Assembly (NCBI RefSeq): GCF_040214835.1
Contig: NZ_CP157874.1
Span: 2,732,001 to 2,796,000 of the forward strand
DNA length: 64,000 bases
Source: Pseudomonas asiatica
GTDB taxonomy: Bacteria > Pseudomonadota > Gammaproteobacteria > Pseudomonadales > Pseudomonadaceae
Direction: 5' to 3'
Below, piece after piece: positions 36,203 to 45,077 of the stretch (within the stretch, counting starts at the first letter, position 1; each line of letters begins with the position of its first letter). The notes below the pieces were generated by a model. That model was not told where the DNA came from. It made no database searches and worked only from the letters and a program-made list of their open reading frames with translations. A program made the translations under genes and the position numbers.

Positions 36203-37473
36203 TGCGCGGCCTGTCCGTGCTCAAGGGACGGCGCCGTGGCGCGGGAGCCCTCTGGCTCCTGTGCCTGGGGCTGCCGTTGTCCGCCCCGGCCATCCCGCTT
36301 GACCAGGCGGTGCGGGCGGGATTGGCGATCCACCCGCAGGTGCGTTCGGCGATGGCCGAGGCGGATCGTGCGGGCACCGAGGTGGAGATCGCCAAGGGTG
36401 GCTATTACCCCTCTGTCACCATGTCCGGAGGGCCGCAGGAGTTCGACGTTGGCGAGGTCGTCTACGACGTCACCGTCTCGCAGATGCTGTATGACTGGGG
36501 AAGGGTGACGAGCAAGGTCGACAGCGCCAGCGCGACCCGGCGCAAGCTTTCCGAGGCGGTGCTGGTGGCGCGCGACGATGCGGCGCTGGATATCGTCGAG
36601 ACCTATCTCGATGTGCTTGCCTCGGAGCGCCGGGTGGAGACGGTGCGCCAGCACATCCAGCGCCTCGACGGCATCCGCGAGATGACCCAGGCGCGCGGCA
36701 GCGACGGTTACGCCGACCGCAGCGAACTGGACCGCGCCAACCTCGAACTGGCGCGTGCCCAGGAACAGCTGTCGCTGGAGAAGGGCAACCTGCAGGACGC
36801 GCGCAACCAGTACGCGATCCTGGTTGGCCAGGACCCCTCCGAGCTGGTGGAGCCCGAGCCGATGTCGCTGCAGCGCTACCTGGCTGCCAGCGACATGACG
36901 CGGGTGATCCGCGAGTCACCGTTGCAGCGCAAGGCGTTGGAGGACGCCAATGTCGCCGAGGCGCAAGTCCGCGAGGCCAAGGCTTCGTTGCTGCCGCAGT
37001 TGAACCTGGAGGCCTCCGCATTGCGCCGGGAGATCGGCGGTCGCCCGGAAAGCGACTCGGTGATGTCGCTGCGCTTTCGCATGGATACCTTCCAGGGGCT
37101 TTCCAACTTCCGCCGGCCGACCGCTGCGCAACAGCGTCTGGAGTCGGCGCAATGGACGGCCGATGCGATGCAGCGTGACATCCGCCGGCAGTTGCAGACG
37201 CTCTTCGATAATGGCGACACCCTGCGCTGGCGGGAACAGTCGCTGAGCCAGCAGGTGACGGAGTCGGAGCAGGTGGGCGAGTTGTACCGCGAGCAGTTCG
37301 AGGTCGGCCGGCGCGACGTGATCGACTTGCTCAATGTGCAGCGCGAACGCTTCGAGGCCGAGCGGCAATTGATCAATCTGCACATCGAGCGCAAGCGCAT
37401 CGAGTACCGGGCGGCCGCGCAGGTCGGGCTGTTGGGGGCATTACTGGAGAATCGGTTGAATCATGGAAGTTGA
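36202..37473 (+). CDS. TolC-family outer-membrane channel of the adhesin type I secretion system
   Basis: A 423-residue outer-membrane efflux protein with a signal peptide (cleavage near APA-IP, about residue 30). The long alpha-helical coiled-coil repeats of TolC are visible twice (IPLDQAVRAGLAIHPQVRSA in the first half, EAQVREAKASLLPQLNLEAS in the second). It forms the exit duct for the adhesin. The ATG shares one base with the adhesin stop (TGATG), indicating tight coupling. It overlaps the ABC gene by 11 bp. In P. putida this position is held by the LapE-like gene of the lapF cluster. Confidence 0.92.
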   Translation: MRGLSVLKGRRRGAGALWLLCLGLPLSAPAIPLDQAVRAGLAIHPQVRSAMAEADRAGTEVEIAKGGYYPSVTMSGGPQEFDVGEVVYDVTVSQMLYDWGRVTSKVDSASATRRKLSEAVLVARDDAALDIVETYLDVLASERRVETVRQHIQRLDGIREMTQARGSDGYADRSELDRANLELARAQEQLSLEKGNLQDARNQYAILVGQDPSELVEPEPMSLQRYLAASDMTRVIRESPLQRKALEDANVAEAQVREAKASLLPQLNLEASALRREIGGRPESDSVMSLRFRMDTFQGLSNFRRPTAAQQRLESAQWTADAMQRDIRRQLQTLFDNGDTLRWREQSLSQQVTESEQVGELYREQFEVGRRDVIDLLNVQRERFEAERQLINLHIERKRIEYRAAAQVGLLGALLENRLNHGS

Positions 37474-39625
37474 ACAATCCCCGGATAATGTCGTGACCCT
37501 GAACCACGACGACCCGCTGCGCCAGGGCCTGCTGCTGCTGTGCCGGCAACTGGGCCGGCCGCTGGGCGACGCCGAGCTGGTCGACGGCCTGGCACTGGAG
37601 CACGGACGCCTGCCGCTGCGCCTGGTCGCCCGCGCCCTGCGCCGCGCCGACATCACTGCCAGGGTTGCGGAGCTGCCGTTGCGGCAGATGGACGCCTACC
37701 TGCTGCCGGCCCTGCTGTTGCTCGACGATGGCCGCAGCCTGCTGCTGGTTGGCATCGAGGGTGAGCAGTACGAGGTGCTGGTGCCGCAGAGCGACGGCGG
37801 CCGTGAGTGCATGGCGCTGCCCGTTCTGGAGGCGCTTTACAGCGGCACGGCGGTGTTCGCCAAGTGCCGCTACCACCCCGACGGGCGGGTGGGCGACTAC
37901 GCCAGCGGCCTGCCGGAGCACTGGTTCTTCGGGCCGCTCAAGCGGCTCTGGCGCTCCTATGCGGAAGTCACGGCGGCGGCCCTGGTGGCCAACGTCCTGG
38001 CCGTCGCCTCGGCGCTGTTCGCCATGCAGGTGTACGACCGCGTGGTACCCAACGCGGCCTTCGATACCCTCTGGATACTCGCCAGCGGCGTGGCCCTGGC
38101 GATCATCGTCGACGGGGTATTGCGGATCCTTCGCGGGCACCTGCTGAACGTTCTCGGCAAGCGCCTGGACCTGCAGTTGTCGAGCCTGCTGTTCGCGCGT
38201 GTGCTGAGCACACGGATCGCCGCCAAACCGGCGTCGATGGGCGCGTTCAGTACCCAGGTGCGTGAGTTCGAGTCGGTCCGCGAGTTCTTCACTTCGTCCA
38301 GCGCCGCACTGATCAGCGACCTGCCGTTCGTGGTGATCTTCCTGTTGATCATTGCCGTGATCGGTGGCCATGTGGTGTGGGTGCCGCTGGTGGCCTGCGT
38401 GTTGATGCTGCTGCCTGGGCTGCTGACCCAGCGCCTGCTGGGGCACCTGTCGCGGCAGAACCTGCGCGAGGGGGCGATGAAGAACAGCGTGCTGCTGGAA
38501 GCCTTCGAACACCTGGAGACGGTCAAGGCTGCGCGTGCCGAAGGCCGCTGCCGCCAGCAGTGGGAGACGCTCACCGGGGAGCTGGCCGGTACCGCAATGA
38601 AGACCCACGCCCTGGCCTCGACCCTCAGCTATTCGGCGAGCATCGTCCAGCAGCTGTGCTATGTCGGGGTGGTGGTGTTCGGCGTCTACCGGATAAGCGA
38701 CGGCGCGATGACCGTCGGTGCCCTGGTGGCCTGTTCGATCCTGGCCTCGCGGGCCATCGCACCGCTGTCCCAGGCTGCCGCCATTCTTGGCCGCTGGCAG
38801 CACACCAAGGTGGCGCTGGAGGGCCTCGACCAGCTGATGTCCGCCGAGCAGGAGCGGCCCGCCGGCAAGCGCTTCGTGCACCGCGACCGGCTCCACGGGC
38901 ATTACCGCCTGGAGGCGCTGCGCCTGGCCCACGGCGACAGCCCACCGGTGGTCGATGTGCAGGCGCTGAACATCCAGGCCGGCGAGCGGGTGGCGCTGCT
39001 CGGCGGCAACGGTGCTGGCAAGTCGACCCTGCTGCGGCTGCTCAGCGGCCTGCTCGACGCGCAATCCGGCCGGCTGTTGCTGGACGACATCGCCCTGAGC
39101 CAGCTCGACCCGGCCGACCGCCAGCGCGGCATCGGCTACTTGCCGCAGGACGTGGCGCTGTTCCACGGCAGCCTGCGCGAAAACCTCAACCTGGCCAACG
39201 CCGCGCTGGGCGACGAGGAATTGCTGGAAGCCCTCGATGGCGTGGGGCTGAGTACTTTTGTGCGCGCCCACCCGTTGGGGTTGGACATGCCGATCCAGGG
39301 CAACGCCAGTCTCTCCGGTGGCCAGCGCCAGGCGGTGGGGTTGGCCCGGGTGCTGTTGCAGGACCCACCGATCCTGCTGCTCGACGAACCGACCGCGGCA
39401 TTCGACCAGAACAGCGAGAAACAGGTCATCGACTATCTGCAGAAATGGCTGGGCCGCCGTACCCTGATCATCACCACCCACAAGAAAAGCGTCTTGGCGC
39501 TGGTGGACCGTGCGGTGGTGCTGCGCAACGGCCAGGTGATCATGGACGGCCCGCTGAACCAGGTGGTGCTGGGCAACCAGGTGCAGGCGCCACAGGTCGC
39601 CGAAGGAGCCGGCCATGGCAGCTGA
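37463..39625 (+). CDS. Type I secretion ABC permease/ATPase (LapB-like)
   Basis: A 720-residue inner-membrane exporter. Residues 1-140 form a C39-like domain that lacks the catalytic cysteine, so it probably binds substrate rather than cutting a leader. About six transmembrane segments follow (roughly 160-440). The nucleotide-binding domain has Walker A GGNGAGKST (about 513-521), signature LSGGQRQ (about 617) and Walker B LLLDEPT (about 638). It energises secretion of the adhesin and overlaps both neighbours by 11 bp, so the four genes form one operon. Confidence 0.93.
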   Translation: MEVEQSPDNVVTLNHDDPLRQGLLLLCRQLGRPLGDAELVDGLALEHGRLPLRLVARALRRADITARVAELPLRQMDAYLLPALLLLDDGRSLLLVGIEGEQYEVLVPQSDGGRECMALPVLEALYSGTAVFAKCRYHPDGRVGDYASGLPEHWFFGPLKRLWRSYAEVTAAALVANVLAVASALFAMQVYDRVVPNAAFDTLWILASGVALAIIVDGVLRILRGHLLNVLGKRLDLQLSSLLFARVLSTRIAAKPASMGAFSTQVREFESVREFFTSSSAALISDLPFVVIFLLIIAVIGGHVVWVPLVACVLMLLPGLLTQRLLGHLSRQNLREGAMKNSVLLEAFEHLETVKAARAEGRCRQQWETLTGELAGTAMKTHALASTLSYSASIVQQLCYVGVVVFGVYRISDGAMTVGALVACSILASRAIAPLSQAAAILGRWQHTKVALEGLDQLMSAEQERPAGKRFVHRDRLHGHYRLEALRLAHGDSPPVVDVQALNIQAGERVALLGGNGAGKSTLLRLLSGLLDAQSGRLLLDDIALSQLDPADRQRGIGYLPQDVALFHGSLRENLNLANAALGDEELLEALDGVGLSTFVRAHPLGLDMPIQGNASLSGGQRQAVGLARVLLQDPPILLLDEPTAAFDQNSEKQVIDYLQKWLGRRTLIITTHKKSVLALVDRAVVLRNGQVIMDGPLNQVVLGNQVQAPQVAEGAGHGS

Positions 39626-40802
39626 AAAGAGTTCTGTAGTGCTGCGCCGGCAACTGGCCGACCCCTTGCTGGCGACCACTCACCCTGTCTATCGCCCGCT
39701 GCTCTGGACCCTGCTCGGCAGCGTCTTGCTGTTCGTCGCCTGGGCCGCCTGGGCGGAGCTCGATGAAGTGACGCGCGGCGATGGGCGGGTGGTGCCGTTC
39801 AGCCGTATCCAGAAGATCCAGAGCCTGGAAGGGGGCATTCTCGACCGTCTGCTGGTGCAGGAGGGCGACCTGGTGGAGGTCGGCCAGCCGCTGCTGCGCC
39901 TGGACGAGACGCGCTTTCTCACCAATTTCCAGGAGTCGGCCAACCAGGCCGGGGTGCTGCGCGCGGCCATCGCCCGGCTGGACGCTGAAGTGCTGGGCAA
40001 GGCGGCCATCGAGTTCCCGCCGGACATCGACCCGCAAGGGCCGCTGGCGCGTTCCGAGCGCGAGCTGTTCAAGTCGCGGCGGGACAAGCTGCTCGAAGGC
40101 AGCCAGGCAATCCAGAGGCAGATCAGCCTGGCCCAGAGCCAGCTCGACCTGGTCCGCCCGCTGGTGGCCAAGCGTGCGGTGAGCCAGATGGAGGCGCTGC
40201 GCCTGAGCCAGGACATCGCTACCCTCAACGGCAAGCTGACCGAGCTGAAGAGCAGCTACTTCCAGGATGCCTATACCGAACGCTCACAGCGCAAGGCCGA
40301 CCTCAGTGCCCTGGAGCCGATTGTCCAGCAGCGCCAGGACCAGCTGCGCCGTACCGGGATCGTTTCGCCGGTGCGTGGGCGGGTCAACACTGTGCTGATC
40401 AACACCCGTGGCGGGGTGATCCAGCCCGGCGAGGCGATCATGGAAGTGATCCCGGTGGAGGACCGCCTGCTCGTCGAGGCCAGGATCAAGCCGCGCGACG
40501 TGGCCTTCCTGGTGCCGGGCATGCCGGCCAAGGTGAAGATCACCGCCTACGACTTCAGTATCTATGGCGACCTCAAGGGCACCCTGGAGCAGATCAGCGC
40601 CGACACCATCGAGGAGGACACGCCCCATGGCAAGGAGTCGTACTACCAGGTGCTGATCCGCACTGACGGCAGCCAGCTCAAGCGCGGCGAGGAGGTGTTG
40701 CCGATCATCCCCGGCATGGTTGCCGAGGTGGATATCCTCAGCGGCAAGCGCAGCGTGCTCAATTACTTGCTGCGCCCGCTGATCAAGGCCCGTCTGTACT
40801 GA
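39615..40802 (+). CDS. HlyD-family periplasmic adaptor (LapC-like)
   Basis: A 395-residue membrane fusion protein. One transmembrane helix (about 32-50: LLWTLLGSVLLFVAWAAW) is followed by a lipoyl half-motif (IQSLEGGILDRLLVQEGDLV), a long coiled coil (about 95-240), the second lipoyl half and a beta-barrel domain (VEARIKPRDVAFLVPGMPAKVKI in that order). It joins the ABC protein to the TolC channel. It is the last gene of the adhesin operon and ends near the converging LysR gene. Confidence 0.93.
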   Translation: MAAEKSSVVLRRQLADPLLATTHPVYRPLLWTLLGSVLLFVAWAAWAELDEVTRGDGRVVPFSRIQKIQSLEGGILDRLLVQEGDLVEVGQPLLRLDETRFLTNFQESANQAGVLRAAIARLDAEVLGKAAIEFPPDIDPQGPLARSERELFKSRRDKLLEGSQAIQRQISLAQSQLDLVRPLVAKRAVSQMEALRLSQDIATLNGKLTELKSSYFQDAYTERSQRKADLSALEPIVQQRQDQLRRTGIVSPVRGRVNTVLINTRGGVIQPGEAIMEVIPVEDRLLVEARIKPRDVAFLVPGMPAKVKITAYDFSIYGDLKGTLEQISADTIEEDTPHGKESYYQVLIRTDGSQLKRGEEVLPIIPGMVAEVDILSGKRSVLNYLLRPLIKARLY

Positions 40803-40811
40803 ACTGGGGTG

Positions 40812-41669
40812 TCAGGCCATCAGTACGGATGCCAGCAGCTTGATTGCCGACGTGCGGTGATGGCCGGCACTGTAGGCCAGCACTATGTCGCGGCAGTACC
40901 TTGGGTTATCGGTCAGAATGAGGGCGTTTGGCGATTGCTCCAGCAATGACGGCCATTGCGGTACCAAGGAAACACCTTGCCCCAGCGACACCAGCAGGCT
41001 GATGGCCTCGAGCGCATCCAGGTCGCAAGCCACGCTGGGCGCGAGACCCAGATCGTCCAGATAGCGCTGGGTTATCAGGCCGCCCCAGGAATCGACGGCG
41101 TATCGGATATAGGGCCCGGTGGCCAGCATTGCCTGCGCTTCAGCCCGGGAGGCCGCGGCAGGTGCCAACAAGCACAGCGGTTCGCTGCGCAACGTGAGCG
41201 TTCTCAACGATTTTGCTGTCTTGAAGGGTGGCGCCACCAGAATTGCCGCATCCAGTTCCTGATTGATCAGCTTGTCATGAAGCAGTTTCGAGTCACCGGG
41301 CGTGATGGTGAGTTTGAGGTCGGGCGCGGAGGATGACAAATGCTCCAGTGCTGCCGGTACAAGGCCGGTGAGGGCGGTTGATATGGCGCCAATGCGCAGT
41401 TCCCCGGTCAGCGTATCGGCGTTCAGGTCGTTCCTGAGCTGATTGGCATGCTCGACGATGCAACGTATCCGTGGAATCAATGCCAGCAGCTTTTCTGTCG
41501 GCCTTATCGCGTGTGCCTCTCTATTGAAGAGAGTGCAGCCCAAGTGTTTCTCCAGGTTTCGAATGCGCAAACTTATTGCAGCGGCTGAAACATTTGCTTT
41601 CTTTGCCGCACCCGCAATGGAACCGCATTCAACAACAGATATGAGGCTTTCCAGATTTTGAATGTCCAT
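40812..41669 (-). CDS. LysR-family transcriptional regulator
   Basis: A 285-residue LysR protein. The N-terminal helix-turn-helix is clear (GSIAGAAKKANVSAAAISLRI, here read in parts), followed by LEKHLGCTLFNRE and the effector domain. It is divergent from the VOC-family gene at 41760 and the dicarboxylate symporter after it; the 90-bp gap holds an ACCAA-N7-TTGGT inverted repeat. It probably controls uptake and processing of the symporter's substrate. Confidence 0.9.
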   Translation of the reverse strand: MDIQNLESLISVVECGSIAGAAKKANVSAAAISLRIRNLEKHLGCTLFNREAHAIRPTEKLLALIPRIRCIVEHANQLRNDLNADTLTGELRIGAISTALTGLVPAALEHLSSSAPDLKLTITPGDSKLLHDKLINQELDAAILVAPPFKTAKSLRTLTLRSEPLCLLAPAAASRAEAQAMLATGPYIRYAVDSWGGLITQRYLDDLGLAPSVACDLDALEAISLLVSLGQGVSLVPQWPSLLEQSPNALILTDNPRYCRDIVLAYSAGHHRTSAIKLLASVLMA

Positions 41670-41688
41670 AAGTAATGCTTATGCTCAG

Positions 41689-41705
41689 ACCAAGTGTCAG
41701 TTGGT
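41689..41705. promoter_or_regulatory. LysR-type operator candidate
   Basis: ACCAA-N7-TTGGT is a 17-bp inverted repeat between the divergent LysR and VOC genes, 20 bp from the LysR start. Size and place match a LysR box. Confidence 0.45.
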
Positions 41706-41759
41706 GTACATGAATGCCGGGCGGTGTGAGGATAGTGGCTCCGTTCGAGGAGTACCATC

Positions 41760-42173
41760 ATGTTGACACCCTTTCATGTTGCTTATCATGTCAAAGATCT
41801 GGATGAAGCAAGAAAATTCTATAAAGAGGTTCTTGGCTGTGTCGAGGGGCGTAGCACTGATACGTGGGTAGACTTCGAGTTCTTTGGTCACCAGATATCT
41901 CTGCATGTGGGCAAACCCTTTGAAACCAGCCGCACCGGCAAGGTCGGCCCGCACCTTGTACTGATGCCTCATATCGGGGTGATATTGCCTCTGGATCGCT
42001 GGCAAGCCTTGGCTGAACGCCTTGAAGTTCTGGGCGTGCAGTTCGAAATTCCACCGGTTGTACGTTTCGAGGGTGAGCCTGGCGAGCAGAGGACAATGTT
42101 TTTCCTGGACCCAAGTGGTAATCCGATCGAAATCAAGGGGTTCAAGAGTTTGAATGCAGTCTTTGCTTCCTAG
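41760..42173 (+). CDS. VOC-family (glyoxalase/dioxygenase superfamily) protein
   Basis: A 137-residue vicinal-oxygen-chelate protein: FHVAYHVKDLDEARKFYKEVLG at the N-terminus supplies the first metal histidine and the beta-alpha-beta module, and FFLDPSGNPIEIKGF near the end supplies the conserved D-P-x-G-N and a metal glutamate. It probably uses a divalent metal. The context (LysR upstream, DAACS symporter 27 bp downstream) suggests a small-molecule lyase, isomerase or dioxygenase step for an imported organic acid. Substrate unknown. Confidence 0.85.
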   Translation: MLTPFHVAYHVKDLDEARKFYKEVLGCVEGRSTDTWVDFEFFGHQISLHVGKPFETSRTGKVGPHLVLMPHIGVILPLDRWQALAERLEVLGVQFEIPPVVRFEGEPGEQRTMFFLDPSGNPIEIKGFKSLNAVFAS

Positions 42174-42200
42174 TGTCTTATAAAAACAGAGATCAGTCCT

Positions 42201-43469
42201 GTGAGAATAAAAATAAATTTGATCACGCAAATTGCAATTGGTCTGGCTGTCGGTATATGTGTTGGCGTGTTGTTGAATCATTTTCCCGATTACAACGGGT
42301 GGTGGATCGAGCAAGTGCTACAGCCGGCGGGTGACGCGTTTATAAAACTGATGAAAATGATCATCGTGCCGCTGGTGTTTTCCTGCATGGTGGTAGGCAT
42401 AGCCGGCTCTGGCAAGCGCGCCCTGGGGCGGGTGGGAACAAAAAGCCTTGTCTATTTCTTTGTTGTGACCGGGGTCGCAATCATTTTCGGCTTGTTGGTC
42501 GGTAACGTGCTCCAGCCAGGCGCCGGTGCGGGTTTCGCCGTTTCATCGGCGAGTGAAGCAGTGCCACCGGTGCAAAATGGTTCGGCAGGGCTCGGCAAGG
42601 TATTGCTGGGCATCATTCCTGATAACGTAGTGGCCGCAATGGCAGAGGCGAAGCTGTTGTCGGTACTGTTCTTCGCCATCTTGTTCGGGGTGGCACTGTC
42701 TACGCTGGATGAACCCAGGAGGCAGCCTTTGGTTGCCGTGCTGCAGACGGTAGTGGATACCATGTTCAAGGTCACCCATATGGTCATGGCCTACTCACCG
42801 ATCGGCATCTTTGCCCTGATAGCTGTCACCGTGTCGACCTTCGGGATTGATTCACTGATGCCGCTGGCAAAGCTGATAGCCATTACTTATGTGGCGGTAC
42901 TATTCTTCGCGATTGCCGTGCTGGGCCTTGTTGCCAGGGCTGTTGGCGAGAATATCTTCGAGATCATCAAGGCCTTCAAGGATGAACTGATACTGGCTTT
43001 CAGCAGCGCGAGTTCTGCCACCGTCATGCCGCAATTGATGGCCAAGACCGAAGCACGGGGTGTGCCGCGAGCGATCACGTCGCTGGTGATCCCGTTGGGT
43101 TATTCATTCAATCTGGATGGCGCGTCGCTGTTTGCGGGCCTGGGTACCCTGTTTATCGCGCAGGCCTACAATATTGAACTGGCCCTGGCCGACCAGGTGA
43201 TGCTGGTATTCATCATGGTATTGACGTCCAAAGGCGCTGCCGGAGTGCCCGGGTTCATGTTTGTCATTCTCACTGCAACCCTGACAGCGGCAGGTTTGCC
43301 ATTGGAAGGCGTGGCCCTGATTGCAGGGGTATATCGCTTGATGGACATGCCCGTTACGGCACTGAACGTGCTCGGTAATGCGCTGGCGCCGATCGTGGTC
43401 GCAAAATGGGAAAGCCGCGCTGGAACATTGCCGGCTGATGTCGTGGTTACGGAGCAATCATCTCGATAG
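42201..43469 (+). CDS. Dicarboxylate/amino acid:cation symporter (DAACS family)
   Basis: A 422-residue symporter of the GltP/DctA family with about eight membrane helices and two re-entrant loops. The serine-rich loop SSASSATVMPQLM and the second loop region (IPLGYSFNLDGASL, TSKGAAGVPG) are typical substrate and Na+/H+ sites. The start is GTG at 42201. Substrates in the family are C4-dicarboxylates, aspartate and glutamate; the exact one is not determined. It is probably co-transcribed with the VOC gene. Confidence 0.9.
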   Translation: MRIKINLITQIAIGLAVGICVGVLLNHFPDYNGWWIEQVLQPAGDAFIKLMKMIIVPLVFSCMVVGIAGSGKRALGRVGTKSLVYFFVVTGVAIIFGLLVGNVLQPGAGAGFAVSSASEAVPPVQNGSAGLGKVLLGIIPDNVVAAMAEAKLLSVLFFAILFGVALSTLDEPRRQPLVAVLQTVVDTMFKVTHMVMAYSPIGIFALIAVTVSTFGIDSLMPLAKLIAITYVAVLFFAIAVLGLVARAVGENIFEIIKAFKDELILAFSSASSATVMPQLMAKTEARGVPRAITSLVIPLGYSFNLDGASLFAGLGTLFIAQAYNIELALADQVMLVFIMVLTSKGAAGVPGFMFVILTATLTAAGLPLEGVALIAGVYRLMDMPVTALNVLGNALAPIVVAKWESRAGTLPADVVVTEQSSR

Positions 43470-43551
43470 CAGATGGGCAGGTTCGTTCAGCCAGGCGTTT
43501 GGAACGGGAATTGCTGCATCCCTGAAAACCTGCCCATTTGGGGATACGGCC

Positions 43552-43650
43552 ATGTTTCCAGAAGATCTGTACTTCATGTTTCTCTTCGCCGTTGCCGTGT
43601 TGGCACTCGATGTGGCAGCCATCATGCTCTATCGGAGTGCCAAGCCCTGA
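43552..43650 (+). CDS. Single-span small membrane protein (32 residues), paralogue of the one at 24349
   Basis: A 32-codon gene starting at 43552. It has a short N-terminus (MFPEDLYF), a hydrophobic span Met9 to about Tyr27 with Asp20 in its centre (ALDVAA), and a short basic end (RSAKP). It aligns without gaps to the 24349 product, sharing 12 of 32 residues. Conservation of an in-membrane Asp and of length supports a real gene family. It lies 82 bp after the symporter stop, so it could associate with a transporter (inference). Confidence 0.65.
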   Translation: MFPEDLYFMFLFAVAVLALDVAAIMLYRSAKP

Positions 43651-43727
43651 CCCGGGTTTGGGGACTTTCACCCTGAACCGGGTTTTGGTCTACAGTGCTG
43701 GGACGTCTCTGGTGTAAGGAAACAGCT

Positions 43728-44150
43728 ATGGCAAAGCGTCGGTGGGCAGTTATCGCTACCTCGATCGCGCTGGCGGTGGGGCCGGTGCTCACTTATGCCG
43801 ACCCGGGTAATGGTAAAGGGCAGGGCCATGGCAAGGACAAGGGCCAGCATGGTCAAGGCCACGGGGGCTCGTATGGTGGGCCGTCGATAAACCGTGGCGA
43901 TGTGCTTGGCATTCTTGACGGGCACCGCAGCTACTGGAGCGCAGGGCCGGCGCTGCCCCCCGGCATTCAGAAGAACCTGGCCCGTGGCAAACCACTGCCG
44001 CCGGGTATCGCCAAGAAGCTGGATGGCAGGCTGCTGGGGCAACTGCCTCATTACGATGGCTATGAATGGATGCAGGCGGGTGCGGACCTGATCCTGGTGG
44101 CAGTTGCTACGGGGATTATCTACGAGGTGTTGAACGGCGCGCTGGATTGA
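43728..44150 (+). CDS. CigR-family protein (anti-virulence regulator family)
   Basis: A 140-residue exported protein. The start at 43728 (AAGGAAAC site) gives a signal peptide ending near TYA-DP; the frame opens 33 bp earlier without a ribosome site. A low-complexity GNGKGQGHGKDKGQ region is followed by LPPGIQKNLARGKPLPPGIAKKL and a C-terminal hydrophobic segment (LILVAVATGIIYEVL). This combination is typical of CigR/RcnB-like envelope proteins. In Salmonella CigR restrains a virulence programme; the role in Pseudomonas is unknown. Confidence 0.85.
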   Translation: MAKRRWAVIATSIALAVGPVLTYADPGNGKGQGHGKDKGQHGQGHGGSYGGPSINRGDVLGILDGHRSYWSAGPALPPGIQKNLARGKPLPPGIAKKLDGRLLGQLPHYDGYEWMQAGADLILVAVATGIIYEVLNGALD

Positions 44151-44712
44151 CGTCAGGCGCAGGTGTCAGCGAGCGCCCCCGGCAGGTGACGCGGTGGTTG
44201 GCACCGGCTGCGCCGGTGTTCGCGGGTAAACCCGCTCCCACAGGGACAGCGCATTCCTTCGGCAGGTGGGGTCCTTGTGGGGCATGCCCGCGAAGCAGGC
44301 GACGCGGTGGCTGGCACCGGCTGCGCCGGTGTTCGCGGGCGCGCCCGCTCCCACAGGAACGGTGCATTCTTTCGGCAGGTGGGGTCCTTGTGGGAGCGGG
44401 CATGCCCGCGAAGCAGGCGACGCGGTGGCTGGCACCGGCTGCGCCGGTGTTCGCGGGTGAACCCGCTCCCACAGGGACAGCGCATTCTTTCGGCAGGTGG
44501 GGTCCTTGTGGGAGCGGGCATGCCCGCGAAGCAGGCGACGCGGTGGCTGGCACCGGCTGCGCCGGTGTTCGCGGGTAAACCCGCTCCCACAGGAGCGGTG
44601 CATTCTTTCGGCTGATGGGGTCCCTGTGGGAGCGGGTTCACCCGCGAAGCAGGCGACGCGGTGGCTGATACCGGCTACGCCGGTGTTCTCGATAGCGCCC
44701 GTTCCTCCAGAA
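44151..44712. other. Intergenic region filled by a REP array
   Basis: No gene was recognised here. The open frames on both strands are produced by the array itself and share REP-encoded peptides. Confidence 0.75.
44196..44700. repeat. Five-copy tandem of about 118 bp with REP pairs (family A)
   Basis: The block GCACCGGCTGCGCCGGTG recurs at 44201, 44314, 44432, 44550 and, altered, 44667. Each is followed by a REP palindrome, about 30 bp of spacer (GCATTCTTTCGGCAGGTGGG) and an inverted REP. The first interval is 5 bp shorter than the others. The array ends at the 3' end of the Rhs-type remnant. Confidence 0.88.
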
Positions 44713-44913
44713 TCAGGTGTTTTCCTGCACGTTCAGTACTGAACCCTTATCGTCCGTCGCCAGCAAGCCGCTGGAGTGCATGCCCTTCGTTTGCAGTTCG
44801 GCGAGTGGCACATCTGTAGTACGGAAAATGCTGCGACCTTGTTCACCAACCCTCAGGTTGATCAGTTTTCCATTCTGATAGAAGAATTGCGTTCTGTTGG
44901 TGTTCCTTTGCAT
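44713..44913 (-). pseudogene. N-terminal remnant of an orphan Rhs-type protein
   Basis: A 66-residue frame starting at 44913 (GGAG site 8 bp before). Its sequence (RTQFFYQNGKL, LAELQ, LLATDDKGSVLNVQ) matches the N-terminal part of Pseudomonas orphan Rhs-core toxins, which continue with a YTPYGH core and a toxin domain. Here translation stops three codons after NVQ, and the REP array starts next to it. The Rhs core and toxin are missing, so it is probably a truncated gene. A short standalone product cannot be excluded. Confidence 0.6.
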
Positions 44914-45077
44914 GGTGTGTGCTCCGAAGGCTATTGGCAGATACACTTTCCCAGCCTTCACTCACCCAGGCCACTGGCAGAAATATCAGTTGCGGCCCGT
45001 GCAGCGAGACTTTGGTTGATTGGTAAGCCAATACAACCCCCGTTAAAATGCCGCGTATCCTTGATGGCCAACTGCAA

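Noticed and set aside
44196..44700. CRISPR-like look of the regularly spaced 118-bp array
   Set aside because: The units contain REP palindromes, the intervening sequences are the same in each copy, and no cas genes are near. CRISPR spacers would be unique.
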